From Candidatus Krumholzibacteriota bacterium (GTDB lineage: Bacteria > Krumholzibacteriota > Krumholzibacteriia > LZORAL124-64-63): 50,785 nucleotides of DNA. Below the pieces are notes generated by a model. That model searched no databases. It saw only the letters and a program-made list of their open reading frames with translations, and was not told the DNA's origin. Below are positions 26,947 through 35,760 of the stretch, in pieces. Each line of letters opens with the position of its first letter. Position 1 is the stretch's first letter. The stretch lies in the NCBI GenBank assembly GCA_024275485.1, contig JAJRZA010000025.1, forward strand, positions 1-50,785, in the 5' to 3' direction. Both the position numbers and the translations under genes were made by a program.

Positions 26947-28461
26947 ATGGCTACTTCAAAAGAAAAACTAGCCAACTCGCTGAAGATCCTGACAACACTC
27001 CAGGATGACGGACGAATGGCCATCCGTTCCAGTGACCTGACACGAACCCATCGCGAGCGATTGTTAAAATCAGGGTTCCTCCAGGAGGTTATGAAGGGAT
27101 GGTATATCATATCCCGGCCAGATCAGACAGGGGGTGAAAGCACGGCCTGGTATGTATCCTTCTGGGGTTTTTGTGCTGACTATTTGAATTCACGATTCGG
27201 GGAAACCTGGTGTCTCTCACCAGAGCAGTCCCTACTGCTTCATGCAGGCAATCAAACCGTGCCGCCGCAACTACTAGTAAGGAGCACGAAGGGAAGCAAC
27301 AAAGTCGTCCATCTCCCCCATGATACATCTCTTTTGGCAATTCGTGCCTCGATTCCGAAGAACTCGGACATGGAAGAGAAAGAGGGTTTGCGGATTTATT
27401 CGCTTACCAGTGCACTGATCAACGCTTCCCCATCATTCTTTACAACCCATGAGGCTGACGCACGTGCCACCCTTGCTTTGGTGCGCGATGCCTCTGAAGT
27501 CTTACCCTCCCTGCTTGATAATGGGCATACAACCATTGCAGGTCGGCTTGCTGGAGCCTTTGAGAATATTGATCGAAGCCGGATTGCCGATGACATTGTC
27601 CAAACCATGCGTGCAGCAGGCTATGAAGTCCGCAAGAAAAACCCTTTCTCAAACCAACCGTCAATCGCACTGCCAATCAATTCCGGGTCTGCGCCTGTGC
27701 ATCGATTGCGATTGATGTGGGCAGAGATGCGTGAACCGGCAAGCGCCAATTTCCCTGCTCCCCAATCTCAACAGATTGACATTCATGCCTATTTAAAAAC
27801 CGTGGATGAGAAATTCACCACTGATGCCTATCACTCACTATCCATCGAAGGGCACCAGGTCGACAAAGAACTGATCGAAAGAATCAAGAGTGGCCATTGG
27901 TCTCCCGCTGAGATCGAAGATGGCCGAAACAGCCGGAATGCTCTAGCCGCAAAAGGGTATTTTCAAGCCTTCCAGAAAGTTCAATTCAGTTTGAAACGGG
28001 TTTTGGAAGGTGAGGACCCCGGGCTGGTGGTGAAAGATGAGCATGGCGTCTGGTACAGGGAAATGTTTCAACCAGGTGTCGCCGCCGGACTATTGCTTCC
28101 TTCAGACCTGGCTGGTTATCGAAACAGCCCTGTGTATATCAGCAATTCCCGATATGTGCCACCAAGTAAGGCCGTTGTTCGGGACCTGATGGCCGCCTAT
28201 TTTGAGTTGATTACAACGGAAATTGATCCTGCTGCCAGGGTTGTTTTAGGGCACTTTGCTTTTGTGTTTATCCACCCTTACTTGGATGGGAATGGTCGGA
28301 TAGGGCGGTTTTTGATGAATGTGATGGCGGCTGCAGGGGGATATCCATGGATGGTGGTTCCGGTGCAGAGGCGGGATGTGTATATGGAGGCTTTGGAAGT
28401 GGGTAGTGTGTCCGGGGATATTAGGCCATTTGCCCGGTTTCTTGCTGGTTTAATTGCGTAA
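26947..28461 (+). CDS. Fic-family AMP-transferase with N-terminal AbiEi-like regulator domain
   Basis: Protein of 504 aa. The Fic motif HPYLDGNGRIGR is at 443-454 (catalytic H443). The auto-inhibitory (S/T)xxxE(G/N) motif is present as S297-LSI-E301-G302, upstream of the core, which makes this a class II self-inhibited Fic protein. The first ~60 residues (LANSLKILTTLQDDGRMAIR...GFLQEVMKGWYIIS) look like the winged-helix start of AbiEi-type type IV antitoxins, and the region to ~230 continues that domain. So a likely DNA-binding regulator and a nucleotidyl-transferase are fused. It is the only intact gene between the two 38-bp tRNA-Lys repeats and is AT-richer than the flanking core genes, in keeping with recent transfer. 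Its target is unknown. Confidence 0.88.
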   Translation: MATSKEKLANSLKILTTLQDDGRMAIRSSDLTRTHRERLLKSGFLQEVMKGWYIISRPDQTGGESTAWYVSFWGFCADYLNSRFGETWCLSPEQSLLLHAGNQTVPPQLLVRSTKGSNKVVHLPHDTSLLAIRASIPKNSDMEEKEGLRIYSLTSALINASPSFFTTHEADARATLALVRDASEVLPSLLDNGHTTIAGRLAGAFENIDRSRIADDIVQTMRAAGYEVRKKNPFSNQPSIALPINSGSAPVHRLRLMWAEMREPASANFPAPQSQQIDIHAYLKTVDEKFTTDAYHSLSIEGHQVDKELIERIKSGHWSPAEIEDGRNSRNALAAKGYFQAFQKVQFSLKRVLEGEDPGLVVKDEHGVWYREMFQPGVAAGLLLPSDLAGYRNSPVYISNSRYVPPSKAVVRDLMAAYFELITTEIDPAARVVLGHFAFVFIHPYLDGNGRIGRFLMNVMAAAGGYPWMVVPVQRRDVYMEALEVGSVSGDIRPFARFLAGLIA

Positions 28462-28557
28462 AACATGGGCTCCATCTCATGGATAGTTTAATTAAGTGGG
28501 CGCTACACCCAAGAAAAAAGAACCCACGACCAAAGCCGCAAGCCCTTCATTCAAATT

Positions 28558-28633
<76 letters not shown>

Positions 28634-28750
28634 ACCATTAATATTTTTCCTACCTTGAAAGGCAAATTCCATCACCTCCCTCAGCGGGGCCAAAAACTAG
28701 CACCCACCCCCTCTTATGTCAAGCAAACCACCCAAAAGGACCCTCATACA

Positions 28751-29410
28751 ATGCCGTCCCCAAAACCCTTGAAAGCCCTCCCCACCCGCCGCAAAAAAAC
28801 CAAACAAATAATCGCCGCCCTCCGCCAGGAATTTCCCAACACCGAATGCTCCCTGATCCACGCCGACGCCTGGCAACTCCTGGTAGCCACAGTCCTGTCC
28901 GCCCAATGCACCGACGCCCGGGTCAACAAGGTAACCCCCTGCCTCTTCACCCAATTCCCCACCCTTGAACACTTCGCCAACGCCCCCATAGAAGAGATCG
29001 AAGAAGCCATCCACAGCACAGGTTTCTACCGCAACAAATCCAAATCCCTCCAGGGCGCGGCCATCAAAATCCTGGCCGACCACGACGGCCAGGTCCCCAA
29101 CACCATGGCCCACCTCATCAAAGTCCCCGGCGTGGGCCGCAAAACCGCCAACGTCGTCCTGGGCGAAATCTGGAACACCCCCGAAGGCATGGTCGTCGAC
29201 ACCCACGTCGGCCGCATCACCCGCAAGCTGGGCCTCACCGACCAGGACAACCCGGTCAAGGTCGAGAAACAACTGGCTGAATGCGTCCCCCAATCGGATT
29301 TCCGCGACTTCGGCCACCTCCTCATCGACCACGGCCGCAAAACCTGCCGTTCCCGCGCCCCTAAATGCGACGATTGCATCCTCTACCGCTGGTGCGAAGC
29401 CCGGGCCTGA
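28751..29410 (+). CDS. nth: Endonuclease III (base-excision DNA glycosylase/AP lyase)
   Basis: Protein of 219 aa, the usual length for Nth, which removes oxidised pyrimidines and cuts the abasic site. The helix-hairpin-helix motif KVPGVGRKTANVVLG contains the catalytic lysine K131, and the catalytic aspartate is D150 in VVDTHVGR. The 4Fe-4S ligands C199, C206, C209 and C215 fit C-x6-C-x2-C-x5-C. The ATG at 28751 has AAAAGGA upstream; the 32 in-frame codons before it run toward the tRNA and are unlikely. Codons end overwhelmingly in C, a sharp contrast with the AT-rich island on the left. Confidence 0.95.
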   Translation: MPSPKPLKALPTRRKKTKQIIAALRQEFPNTECSLIHADAWQLLVATVLSAQCTDARVNKVTPCLFTQFPTLEHFANAPIEEIEEAIHSTGFYRNKSKSLQGAAIKILADHDGQVPNTMAHLIKVPGVGRKTANVVLGEIWNTPEGMVVDTHVGRITRKLGLTDQDNPVKVEKQLAECVPQSDFRDFGHLLIDHGRKTCRSRAPKCDDCILYRWCEARA

Positions 29411-29452
29411 AAACCCGACTGCACATTCAAGCAACAGGTCCTGGTGTTCTGT

Positions 29453-31561
29453 CTAGTGACCTGTTTCCCGCAAAAACAACCCTGCCTTTTGCAGCTTTTT
29501 CATTAAGGCTGCGGTGGGTTTCCCTTTCTTCAATTCCACCTTGGTCGGGGAAAGAAGTTCAGCATTTTTCCCAACCTCACCAATCAGCCGCAAGGCCGCG
29601 GCATGATCCGGACAAGCCACAACCAGGGCCCGGCGCCATTCCAGATTGCACGTCTGGGCCAACCATCCCCTCACTTGCCGATCAACATTCTTGGGCACGG
29701 GCTTTGAACTGGCCTTATCCAGCAAGCCACAGACTTCAAGAGCATTCATCCCACCGGCTGCGGCCTTGAGAACCGACGCCTTGGTTATTTTGAATAGTGT
29801 ACCGGTTCCATGCCCCTGTCGCTCGGCAACAGCCATCAAACGGGTTTCCGCCTGATGATTGGTCCCCATGAAGACCACGTCGAAATTTGGTTGAACAATG
29901 ACATTGGCAGTGGCCCCACTTTCCAGACTGAAGTCCGGTTCCACTCCCAGGCAAAAACGGCCAAGAGATGATATCCGGATCAGGATATTCACCGGGGCAT
30001 TTTCCTGGCTGGAAATATCAAGGTCCAGATCCAGAAAATCCCAGGACACTTCACTCGGTTGCTGGTGGGTGGTTCCGAGAGAAATCAGTCCCAGGGGAAG
30101 GGCATGGTCAACCAGGAACCTGGTAACACCCTCCTGCCAAAGATCAATCAACAATTCCTCTTTTACACGATTTCTCCCTCTGGAATAGAAAAAGAACTCA
30201 CACAAATCAGTGGAGTCGTCCTCCAGAAAAGGATTTCTGCTACGGCCCACATATTGGACAAATTCCCCAAAATCAACCGATTGACCCTGGGGAATTTCCA
30301 TCAATTCTTTCAGGATTTCAAAAAAACTCTCCAAAACCGGGATCCATTCCTCAGCAAACTCCTCATCGAAAACACTATATTTGAATTGGAAACAACTCTG
30401 AAAAACGGCCATCGGCCATTCACATGGTTTGAAATTGCCGGCCTTGTCTCTGAGCAGAAGGCCAAATGCTTCCAGCATCGAACCCACTCGTTCCTTTTCC
30501 GGTAATTCCAGCCATTTTCGTCCCGCCGAAGTTATTTTCATGGCAGGTTTGGAGCCACTCTTGAGGTAGTTCGGCGTTTTGACAAGATCCATCACCTTGG
30601 CGATGTAGGCCGCCCTGCCCGTTCGAATCAGGCGATAGGTGCCGAACTCTGCTGGCAGCCAGGTGGGTCCCGGCAGTATTGATTCTTGCAGTTCATCTTC
30701 CGCTTTGGCAAACATGGAGCCATCATTCACCCGCAGCCTGATGGGCTCAATGGCACACATGGTCACCAGACGGCTCACGTCATGAAAACGAAAAGGAGTT
30801 TCAAAAGAGTCTTTGGCTTTCACGGCCTTGGGCATGGTCAATTCGGGTTGGTTGACCCATTCGATGATTTTTGGCCAGATTCCCACCCTCGGGAGCAAAG
30901 TCTCCGGACAAAGATCCACAAACAAAACGAGATCGTGGCACCCACAATATATCCCGAACAACAAATCAGGGGCTGGAATAGCCATGGTCGTCAAAATATC
31001 CGACAGATAGAGGGGACGTCCCAACTCAAGCAGATGCTTTACAATTAGCTGGGAGATTTCAAAAAAACCTTTTGGCCATTCATATTCGATTCCATAGGAT
31101 TGCCAATTGATGGCAGCTTCCCAATGATGATCATCTTCCATTTCTAAGAATTGAATAACCCAGGAGGCCGATCCCACGTTGCCGGCCGCCGCTGCGGAGC
31201 CTCCATGATATCCCCCGCTCAAACGGGAAATTTCCGCAGTAGTAAAATGCTCCCGCAAATAAAGAGGTAACGATGCCGACAAGGGTCGACCTTCAACACC
31301 AAATACCAGTTGCCTGCGCATAGCCCGAAAAGCACGGCGAAAGGCCCGTTGATCCTCCGGCAGGCGAAACCTTTTTCCATCGGTCATTTCCTGGATCAGG
31401 CCCAGGTCCTTCAACTCTGCTCTGGCCTCTCCGAGGACTTCCAGGTAATCGGGCTTGGTCTCCACAACATCCAAAAACACTTTTCGGCCTTCAACACTCA
31501 AGGAATCCCAGGTGGGTAGAAATTCTTCAAGTTCGTCCCATTGAAAATCCAGATGCATCAT
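29453..31561 (-). CDS. XPB-partner helicase-associated protein
   Basis: Protein of 702 aa. Near ~530-650 it has the XPB/Ssl2-type helicase-associated domain (APVNILIRISSLGRFCLGV...ANVIVQPNFDVVFMG...LLDKASSKPVPKNVDRQVRG), which bacterial XPB proteins carry at their N-terminus. The rest is helical with winged-helix-like segments and no obvious catalytic motif. The ATG overlaps the XPB stop as ATGA, so the pair is translationally coupled. The same arrangement is known in mycobacteria (Rv0861c/Rv0862c). It is likely a structural or regulatory partner of the helicase in DNA repair; the exact role is unknown. Archaeal XPB pairs instead with the nuclease Bax1, and I see no nuclease motif here. Confidence 0.75.
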   Translation of the reverse strand: MMHLDFQWDELEEFLPTWDSLSVEGRKVFLDVVETKPDYLEVLGEARAELKDLGLIQEMTDGKRFRLPEDQRAFRRAFRAMRRQLVFGVEGRPLSASLPLYLREHFTTAEISRLSGGYHGGSAAAAGNVGSASWVIQFLEMEDDHHWEAAINWQSYGIEYEWPKGFFEISQLIVKHLLELGRPLYLSDILTTMAIPAPDLLFGIYCGCHDLVLFVDLCPETLLPRVGIWPKIIEWVNQPELTMPKAVKAKDSFETPFRFHDVSRLVTMCAIEPIRLRVNDGSMFAKAEDELQESILPGPTWLPAEFGTYRLIRTGRAAYIAKVMDLVKTPNYLKSGSKPAMKITSAGRKWLELPEKERVGSMLEAFGLLLRDKAGNFKPCEWPMAVFQSCFQFKYSVFDEEFAEEWIPVLESFFEILKELMEIPQGQSVDFGEFVQYVGRSRNPFLEDDSTDLCEFFFYSRGRNRVKEELLIDLWQEGVTRFLVDHALPLGLISLGTTHQQPSEVSWDFLDLDLDISSQENAPVNILIRISSLGRFCLGVEPDFSLESGATANVIVQPNFDVVFMGTNHQAETRLMAVAERQGHGTGTLFKITKASVLKAAAGGMNALEVCGLLDKASSKPVPKNVDRQVRGWLAQTCNLEWRRALVVACPDHAAALRLIGEVGKNAELLSPTKVELKKGKPTAALMKKLQKAGLFLRETGH

Positions 31562-33255
31562 GCCAGTTCATCTCCAATATTTTCGATGACGTATTCATAA
31601 CCCTGCTCACAAAGAAACAGCTGCCTGTTCAGGGCAAAATCCTGTTCCACCGTATCACGGGTCACCAGGGTGTAGAAATGGGCCTGGTTGCGCCCTGGTT
31701 TCGGGCGCAGGATACGGCCCAAACGCTGGGCCTCTTCCTGACGGGATCCAAAAGTTCCACTGATTTGAATGGCCACCGATGCATCCGGCAAATCAACCGC
31801 GAAATTGGCCACCTTACTGACCGCCAGGACCGGCAAGCGGCCTTCCTTGAAATCGGCGAAAAGTTTGTCTCTCAATTTCTGCGGGGTTTTCCCGGTCAAG
31901 GAGGGAATCTTCAAATTGGCGGCCATGTTTTTCACCTGGTCCACATACATGCCGATGATCAATGTCGGTTCGCCCGGATGACGCGCCAGAATTTGTCTCA
32001 CCAGGGGTAACTTTCCCGGATCTTCCGAAGCAATCCGGAATCGTGATCGGGCATTGGACCCATAGTAGGACAGACGTCGATCTTCGCTGAGAGGCAACCG
32101 CACCTCGGTGCACACCGCCTGGGCGATCCAGCCCTGGTCCTCCAGATCCTTCCAGGGAACATCAGATTTGCGCGGACCGATCAGCGCGAACACATCATCT
32201 TCACGACCGTCTTCCCGCACCAGGGTTGCTGTCAATCCCAGCCGCCTTTTGGCCTGAAGACCGGTGGTGATCTGGAACACCGGTGCCGGCAGCAGATGCA
32301 CTTCGTCATAAATAATCAGACCCCAATCCCGACGGTCGAATATCTCCATGTGGGGCATTTCGGAGACTCTGGATTTTCGCCAGGTCATGATCTGGTAAGT
32401 TGCAATTGTAACAGGTTTGATTTCCTTGACCGAAGCCGAATAGACACCGATTTCCTTTTCAGAAAGAGAGGTCTTGTCCAGCAATTCCTGTCGCCACTGA
32501 TGCACCGCTGTCACGCTGGTGGTCAAAATCAGCGTGGATGTCCTCAACCGCGCCATGCAACCCATGCCAATAATGGTCTTGCCTGAACCGCATGGCATGA
32601 CCACTACCCCTGCTCCCCCTCGCGGCGAACCGGCGGCAATAAAAGAATCTACCGCATCTTTTTGATAATCTCGCAACCCGAATGAATTCCCTTGTCCACA
32701 TTTTTCACTAAGCGAAATGGCCAATGACTCACCCTCGCTGAAACCCGCCAAATCTTCCACGGGGAAACCCAACTTGATGAGCCCCAGCTTTAGGCGTCCC
32801 CGGTGCATGGGGTTGACCAGCCATCGACCGGGTTGGTCTGGTGACGGGTTTAAAGAAGCCTCAAGAAACGGGGCCAGGGTCTTGTCCCTTCCCACCAGAT
32901 GTGCTAGATCGTGTGACAGAACCGCAAGCGTGAGTCCTTCCTCGGCCTTTTCCAACCGCAGCATGCCATATCGCGCGGCAAAGTCTCGCAAACCACTGCT
33001 CACATTGGCCGGAATATGGTAACGGGACAAACGGGACAATTCATCCAGCACCTCCTCAATCATGATATTGGCGGAGCACATATTCCAGATTGAAAGGGGA
33101 GTCAGCCGATAGGTATGGATATGTTCAGGCGCTTTGATCAGCTCGGCGCACTTCATGAGAATTGCTCGACCGTCTGCATAGGAATGATTATCCACTTCCA
33201 CCAGAACGGTGAAATCACTTTGGATTATCAGTGGGGAAAGGGTCTGGTCGGACAC
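31558..33255 (-). CDS. XPB/Rad25-type DNA helicase
   Basis: Superfamily 2 3'-5' helicase of 565 aa. An N-terminal helicase-associated domain (PLIIQSDFTVLVEV...) comes first. The core has Walker A PCGSGKT (221-227), the DEVH box in IIYDEVHLLPA (317-320), GLTATLVREDGRE with the XPB-specific RED motif (347-349), and motif VI QEEAQRLGRILRP near the end. I choose GTG at 33255, with GGGAG eight bases upstream. Earlier in-frame TTG (33309) lies within the terminator hairpin of the upstream ssb gene and lacks a ribosome-binding site. XPB in bacteria is implicated in DNA unwinding and repair. It is followed by its partner gene with a 4-bp overlap. Confidence 0.9.
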   Translation of the reverse strand: MSDQTLSPLIIQSDFTVLVEVDNHSYADGRAILMKCAELIKAPEHIHTYRLTPLSIWNMCSANIMIEEVLDELSRLSRYHIPANVSSGLRDFAARYGMLRLEKAEEGLTLAVLSHDLAHLVGRDKTLAPFLEASLNPSPDQPGRWLVNPMHRGRLKLGLIKLGFPVEDLAGFSEGESLAISLSEKCGQGNSFGLRDYQKDAVDSFIAAGSPRGGAGVVVMPCGSGKTIIGMGCMARLRTSTLILTTSVTAVHQWRQELLDKTSLSEKEIGVYSASVKEIKPVTIATYQIMTWRKSRVSEMPHMEIFDRRDWGLIIYDEVHLLPAPVFQITTGLQAKRRLGLTATLVREDGREDDVFALIGPRKSDVPWKDLEDQGWIAQAVCTEVRLPLSEDRRLSYYGSNARSRFRIASEDPGKLPLVRQILARHPGEPTLIIGMYVDQVKNMAANLKIPSLTGKTPQKLRDKLFADFKEGRLPVLAVSKVANFAVDLPDASVAIQISGTFGSRQEEAQRLGRILRPKPGRNQAHFYTLVTRDTVEQDFALNRQLFLCEQGYEYVIENIGDELA

Positions 33256-33290
33256 TTGCGATGCTCCCGAGAGAAACTCATCAAAACAGA

Positions 33291-33322
33291 CCCGAGCCTC
33301 ACCGATCAAGGTGAGGCTCGGG
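33291..33322 (-). terminator. Rho-independent terminator of ssb
   Basis: A perfect 13-bp inverted repeat (33291-33303 with 33310-33322) with a 6-nt loop lies 24 bp after the ssb stop. On the minus strand it is followed by TCTGTTTTG, a modest U-rich tract. It separates ssb from the XPB pair and helps to fix the XPB start downstream of it. Confidence 0.75.
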
Positions 33323-33345
33323 AGATTTCAGCTAATCAGAACCCA

Positions 33346-33849
33346 TCAAAATGGTAGATCCTCATCATCGGAGGCAGCTCCACCGCCGCCACCCATAGGC
33401 GGAGGATTGAAGTTCCCACCAGGACCCGCTGAACCGCCACCACCACCGGAGGGGCTACCAAATCCGCCACCACCAGCGCCTCCATCAGCGCCTCCACTGT
33501 ACTGCCCATCATCATCCTTGCGCCCAAGCATCTGCAGCTCCCGGGCAATAATCTCCGTAGTGTACCGGTCCTGCCCATCCTGTCCCTGCCACTTGCGCGT
33601 CTCCAGTTTGCCTTCGATATAAACCTGCTTGCCCTTGCGCAGATATTTTTCGGCGCGTTCGGCAAGATGACGCCAGGCGGTGATCCGGTGCCACTCGGTT
33701 TTCTCTTTCCACTCGCCGCTTTCCTTGTCTTTCCAGCTTTCACTGGTGGCCACACTGAAGCTAGCCACCGGTACGTTGCTCTGGGTGTAGCGAATCTCAG
33801 GATCCCGACCCAGGTTGCCAATGATGATGACCTTGTTGACACCAGCCAT
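33346..33849 (-). CDS. ssb: Single-stranded DNA-binding protein
   Basis: Protein of 167 aa. An OB-fold runs over residues 1-110 ([54 protein letters not shown]), followed by a long Gly-rich linker and the conserved acidic tip DDEDLPF that docks replication and repair proteins. The ATG at 33849 has AGGAG nine bases upstream, and the 12 codons before it are excluded by this. It ends at a strong hairpin and lies beside the tRNA-His/Arg/Pro cluster. Confidence 0.95.
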   Translation of the reverse strand: MAGVNKVIIIGNLGRDPEIRYTQSNVPVASFSVATSESWKDKESGEWKEKTEWHRITAWRHLAERAEKYLRKGKQVYIEGKLETRKWQGQDGQDRYTTEIIARELQMLGRKDDDGQYSGGADGGAGGGGFGSPSGGGGGSAGPGGNFNPPPMGGGGGAASDDEDLPF

Positions 33850-33964
33850 GCAAATCTCCTTTAACTTGGACGCTATTGCATCCATTCCCTGATTTTGAAT
33901 TCAAGCCGGCTGCGCGGCGGGAGGGTATTCTGGCAGATTTGGGCCTGAAACGAATAATATAAAA

Positions 33965-34041
33965 TGGGGTGGATAATGGGATTCGAACCCACGACCACCT
34001 GGACCACAACCAGGGGCTCTGCCAACTGAGCTATATCCACC
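33965..34041 (-). tRNA. tRNA-His (anticodon GTG)
   Basis: Minus-strand cloverleaf: acceptor GTGGATA/TATCCAC, anticodon stem CTGGT... with loop TTGTGGT (anticodon GTG), T-loop TTCGAAT, encoded CCA (33967-33965). The extra G(-1) at 34041 opposite C73 is the identity element special to tRNA-His. Confidence 0.95.
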
Positions 34042-34058
34042 ACCAATTTATTGCGTTT

Positions 34059-34135
34059 TGGCACGCCCGGCAGGATTCGAACCTGCGACCTGCGGATTAG
34101 AAGTCCGCCGCTCTATCCAACTGAGCTACGGGCGC
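34059..34135 (-). tRNA. tRNA-Arg (anticodon TCT)
   Basis: Minus-strand cloverleaf: acceptor GCGCCCG pairs with CGGGCGT, anticodon stem GCGGA/TCCGC with loop CTTCTAA (anticodon TCT), T-arm GCAGG-TTCGAAT-CCTGC, discriminator G and encoded CCA at 34061-34059. It is 17 bp upstream of tRNA-His in the same direction. Confidence 0.95.
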
Positions 34136-34257
34136 ACCGATTTGAAATCGTGACCCGCATCGCGCCGGAAAAAAGGCCATCCCTGCGGGCGGACGCGAAT
34201 AATGGCTAACCAACAGAGATCTGTCAAGCCACCGATTGCATCAGCCGCAATGAATTT

Positions 34258-34334
<77 letters not shown>

Positions 34335-34619
34335 ACCGGACAGCAAAAGCTGATCCTTAAATAGGTCTAACTTGCTGATCCAATTCCCTGACCACCGGCA
34401 TCTGCCGGATCCGACTACAACATAGCCCAAATCCGATACTTACCAATGATCTGAAGGCCATAAGATTGTCCCCGGGAAGGCATCTGTCAAACCCAACCTC
34501 AAAAACCGGTGTCAAACCTGGTTGCCAATTTCCCGGATATTGGCCCTTCCAAGGCTCATCGGGCCCCCTGGGCAAATAAATCAACAAAAGTTCTTGCCAT
34601 CTTCACCAACTGTTGTTGT
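34335..34619. other. Intergenic region upstream of tRNA-Pro and marR
   Basis: A stretch of about 285 bp between the divergent tRNA row and the MarR gene must hold promoters for both. I cannot place convincing -35/-10 pairs; TTGCCA at 34594 is a possible -35 for marR. No conserved RNA or protein is recognised. Confidence 0.4.
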
Positions 34620-34635
34620 TTGTATGTGCAAGCAA
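34620..34635 (+). promoter_or_regulatory. Putative MarR box 1 (marR leader)
   Basis: TTGTATGTGCAAGCAA lies 15 bp before the marR ATG and matches box 2 (35098-35113) at 14 of 16 positions. The half-site GCAAGC pairs imperfectly with GTTTGT on the left, giving the dyad expected of a MarR dimer site. Its position overlapping the ribosome-binding region suggests autoregulation. Confidence 0.5.
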
Positions 34636-34650
34636 GAAAGGATCAGTCTC

Positions 34651-35079
34651 ATGGGCGACACCTGCAATTACATGCATTTCTGCCTCTTCTTCACCTCCCA
34701 GGCCTTGTGCCGGGCCATGAACCGCATGGCCGAAGAAGAGTTTGCGCCCACTGGACTCGCTCCCTCCCAGACCTATCTGCTCATGATTGTCATCGACAAT
34801 CCCGGCATCACCCAGAAGGAACTGGGCGAACACATGCAGCTGGCTCCTTCGACCATCACGCGCTTTATCGACAATCTTGTCCGGCGCCGACTGGTCACCA
34901 AGGAACCCGACGGCAAACTGGTCAAAGTCACCGCCACTGAAGCCGGCAAGCAGATGGCCCCGGTCATCGACAAGGTCTGGACCCAGTTGTACCAGCGGTA
35001 CACCGATGTCCTGGGCAAGGAAACCGGCGACGATCTGGCAGTGCGGCTGGACCAGGCTGCAAAAGCGCTTGAAAGTTGA
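34651..35079 (+). CDS. MarR-family transcriptional regulator
   Basis: Winged-helix regulator of 142 aa. The DNA-binding part spans ~45-100 (NPGITQKELGEHMQLAPSTI, TRFIDNLVRRRLVTKEPDGK), with helical dimerisation ends on both sides. Cys residues near the N-terminus (GDTCNYMHFCLFF) might sense thiol-reactive compounds; this is a suggestion only. The ATG at 34651 has AAAGGA upstream, and earlier in-frame starts lack one. The downstream flavodoxin-fold reductase starts 50 bp later, and matching 16-bp boxes precede both genes. Confidence 0.88.
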   Translation: MGDTCNYMHFCLFFTSQALCRAMNRMAEEEFAPTGLAPSQTYLLMIVIDNPGITQKELGEHMQLAPSTITRFIDNLVRRRLVTKEPDGKLVKVTATEAGKQMAPVIDKVWTQLYQRYTDVLGKETGDDLAVRLDQAAKALES

Positions 35080-35097
35080 TTTGTTTAACCCAAAAGC

Positions 35098-35113
35098 TTG
35101 CCTGTGCAAGCAA
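35098..35113 (+). promoter_or_regulatory. Putative MarR box 2 (before the reductase gene)
   Basis: TTGCCTGTGCAAGCAA overlaps a perfect GCTTGC-CTGT-GCAAGC dyad (35096-35111) and matches box 1 at 14 of 16 positions. It lies 16 bp before the reductase ATG, so the reductase probably has its own MarR-controlled start or is blocked at the same regulator. Confidence 0.5.
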
Positions 35114-35129
35114 TCAATAGGAGACAACA

Positions 35130-35687
35130 ATGGCTGATAAGAAAATCCTGATCAATCTCTTCCATCCCCGCATGGAACAATCTCGTGGCAACAAGGCCAT
35201 GATCGACGCCGTGCGCGACCTGCCCAATGTAACCATCCACGACATGTACGCCGAGTACCCCGACTTCAAAATCAACGTCGCCAGGGAACAGGAACTTCTC
35301 CTGGCCCACGATGTGATTGTTTTCCAGCATCCGTTGTTCTGGATCAGCAGCCCGGCCTTGTGCAAGGAATGGCAGGACACTGTATTGACCAAAGGCTTTG
35401 CCTTTCCTCCCGGCGAAGGCGACCAACTCGCCGGCAAGATCTGGCAAACAGCCCTCACCACCGGTGGCCCCGCCGAAGGTTACACCAAGGCAGGCCCCTT
35501 CAAGGCCGACTTCGAAGACATGCTCATCCCCTTCCGCCTGACCGCCGTCTACTGCAGCATGAAGTGGCAACCGCCCTTTACCATCTCTTCGGTAATGCCC
35601 GAGGGCGACACCTGGATGCGAGCCATCACCGAAGAGCAATTGCAGAAAGAAACAGCCAGGTACCGGGCCTTGCTGGAATCTTTTTAG
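35130..35687 (+). CDS. NAD(P)H:quinone oxidoreductase, KefF/NQO-like flavodoxin fold
   Basis: Protein of 185 aa of the flavodoxin_2 family (NQO1, KefF/KefG, MdaB), FMN or FAD enzymes that reduce quinones by two electrons. Family blocks: ILINLFHPRMEQSRGNKAMI (phosphate loop region), VIVFQHPLFWISSPALCKEW with DTVLTKGFAF, and GKIWQTALTTGGPAEGY. AGGAGA precedes the ATG. Next to a MarR regulator with shared boxes, it is probably induced by quinones or electrophiles. No K+ efflux partner (KefC) is in the window. Confidence 0.88.
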   Translation: MADKKILINLFHPRMEQSRGNKAMIDAVRDLPNVTIHDMYAEYPDFKINVAREQELLLAHDVIVFQHPLFWISSPALCKEWQDTVLTKGFAFPPGEGDQLAGKIWQTALTTGGPAEGYTKAGPFKADFEDMLIPFRLTAVYCSMKWQPPFTISSVMPEGDTWMRAITEEQLQKETARYRALLESF

Positions 35688-35712
35688 CCGTGATTATTCA
35701 ACTGAACGTTGA

Positions 35713-35742
35713 TGGAATGCCGGGCTCGCGTCCGGCATTCCA
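35713..35742. terminator. Hairpin after the quinone reductase gene
   Basis: TGGAATGCCGG (35713-35723) and CCGGCATTCCA (35732-35742) form a perfect 11-bp stem with an 8-nt loop, 25 bp after the reductase stop. No U-run follows. It probably ends the marR-reductase transcript. Confidence 0.5.
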
Positions 35743-35760
35743 CGTATAGATCGCTGATGA

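Noticed and set aside
28655-28750. Longer N-terminus for endonuclease III
   Set aside because: The extra 32 residues have no homology to Nth and no ribosome-binding site; the ATG at 28751 gives the normal length.
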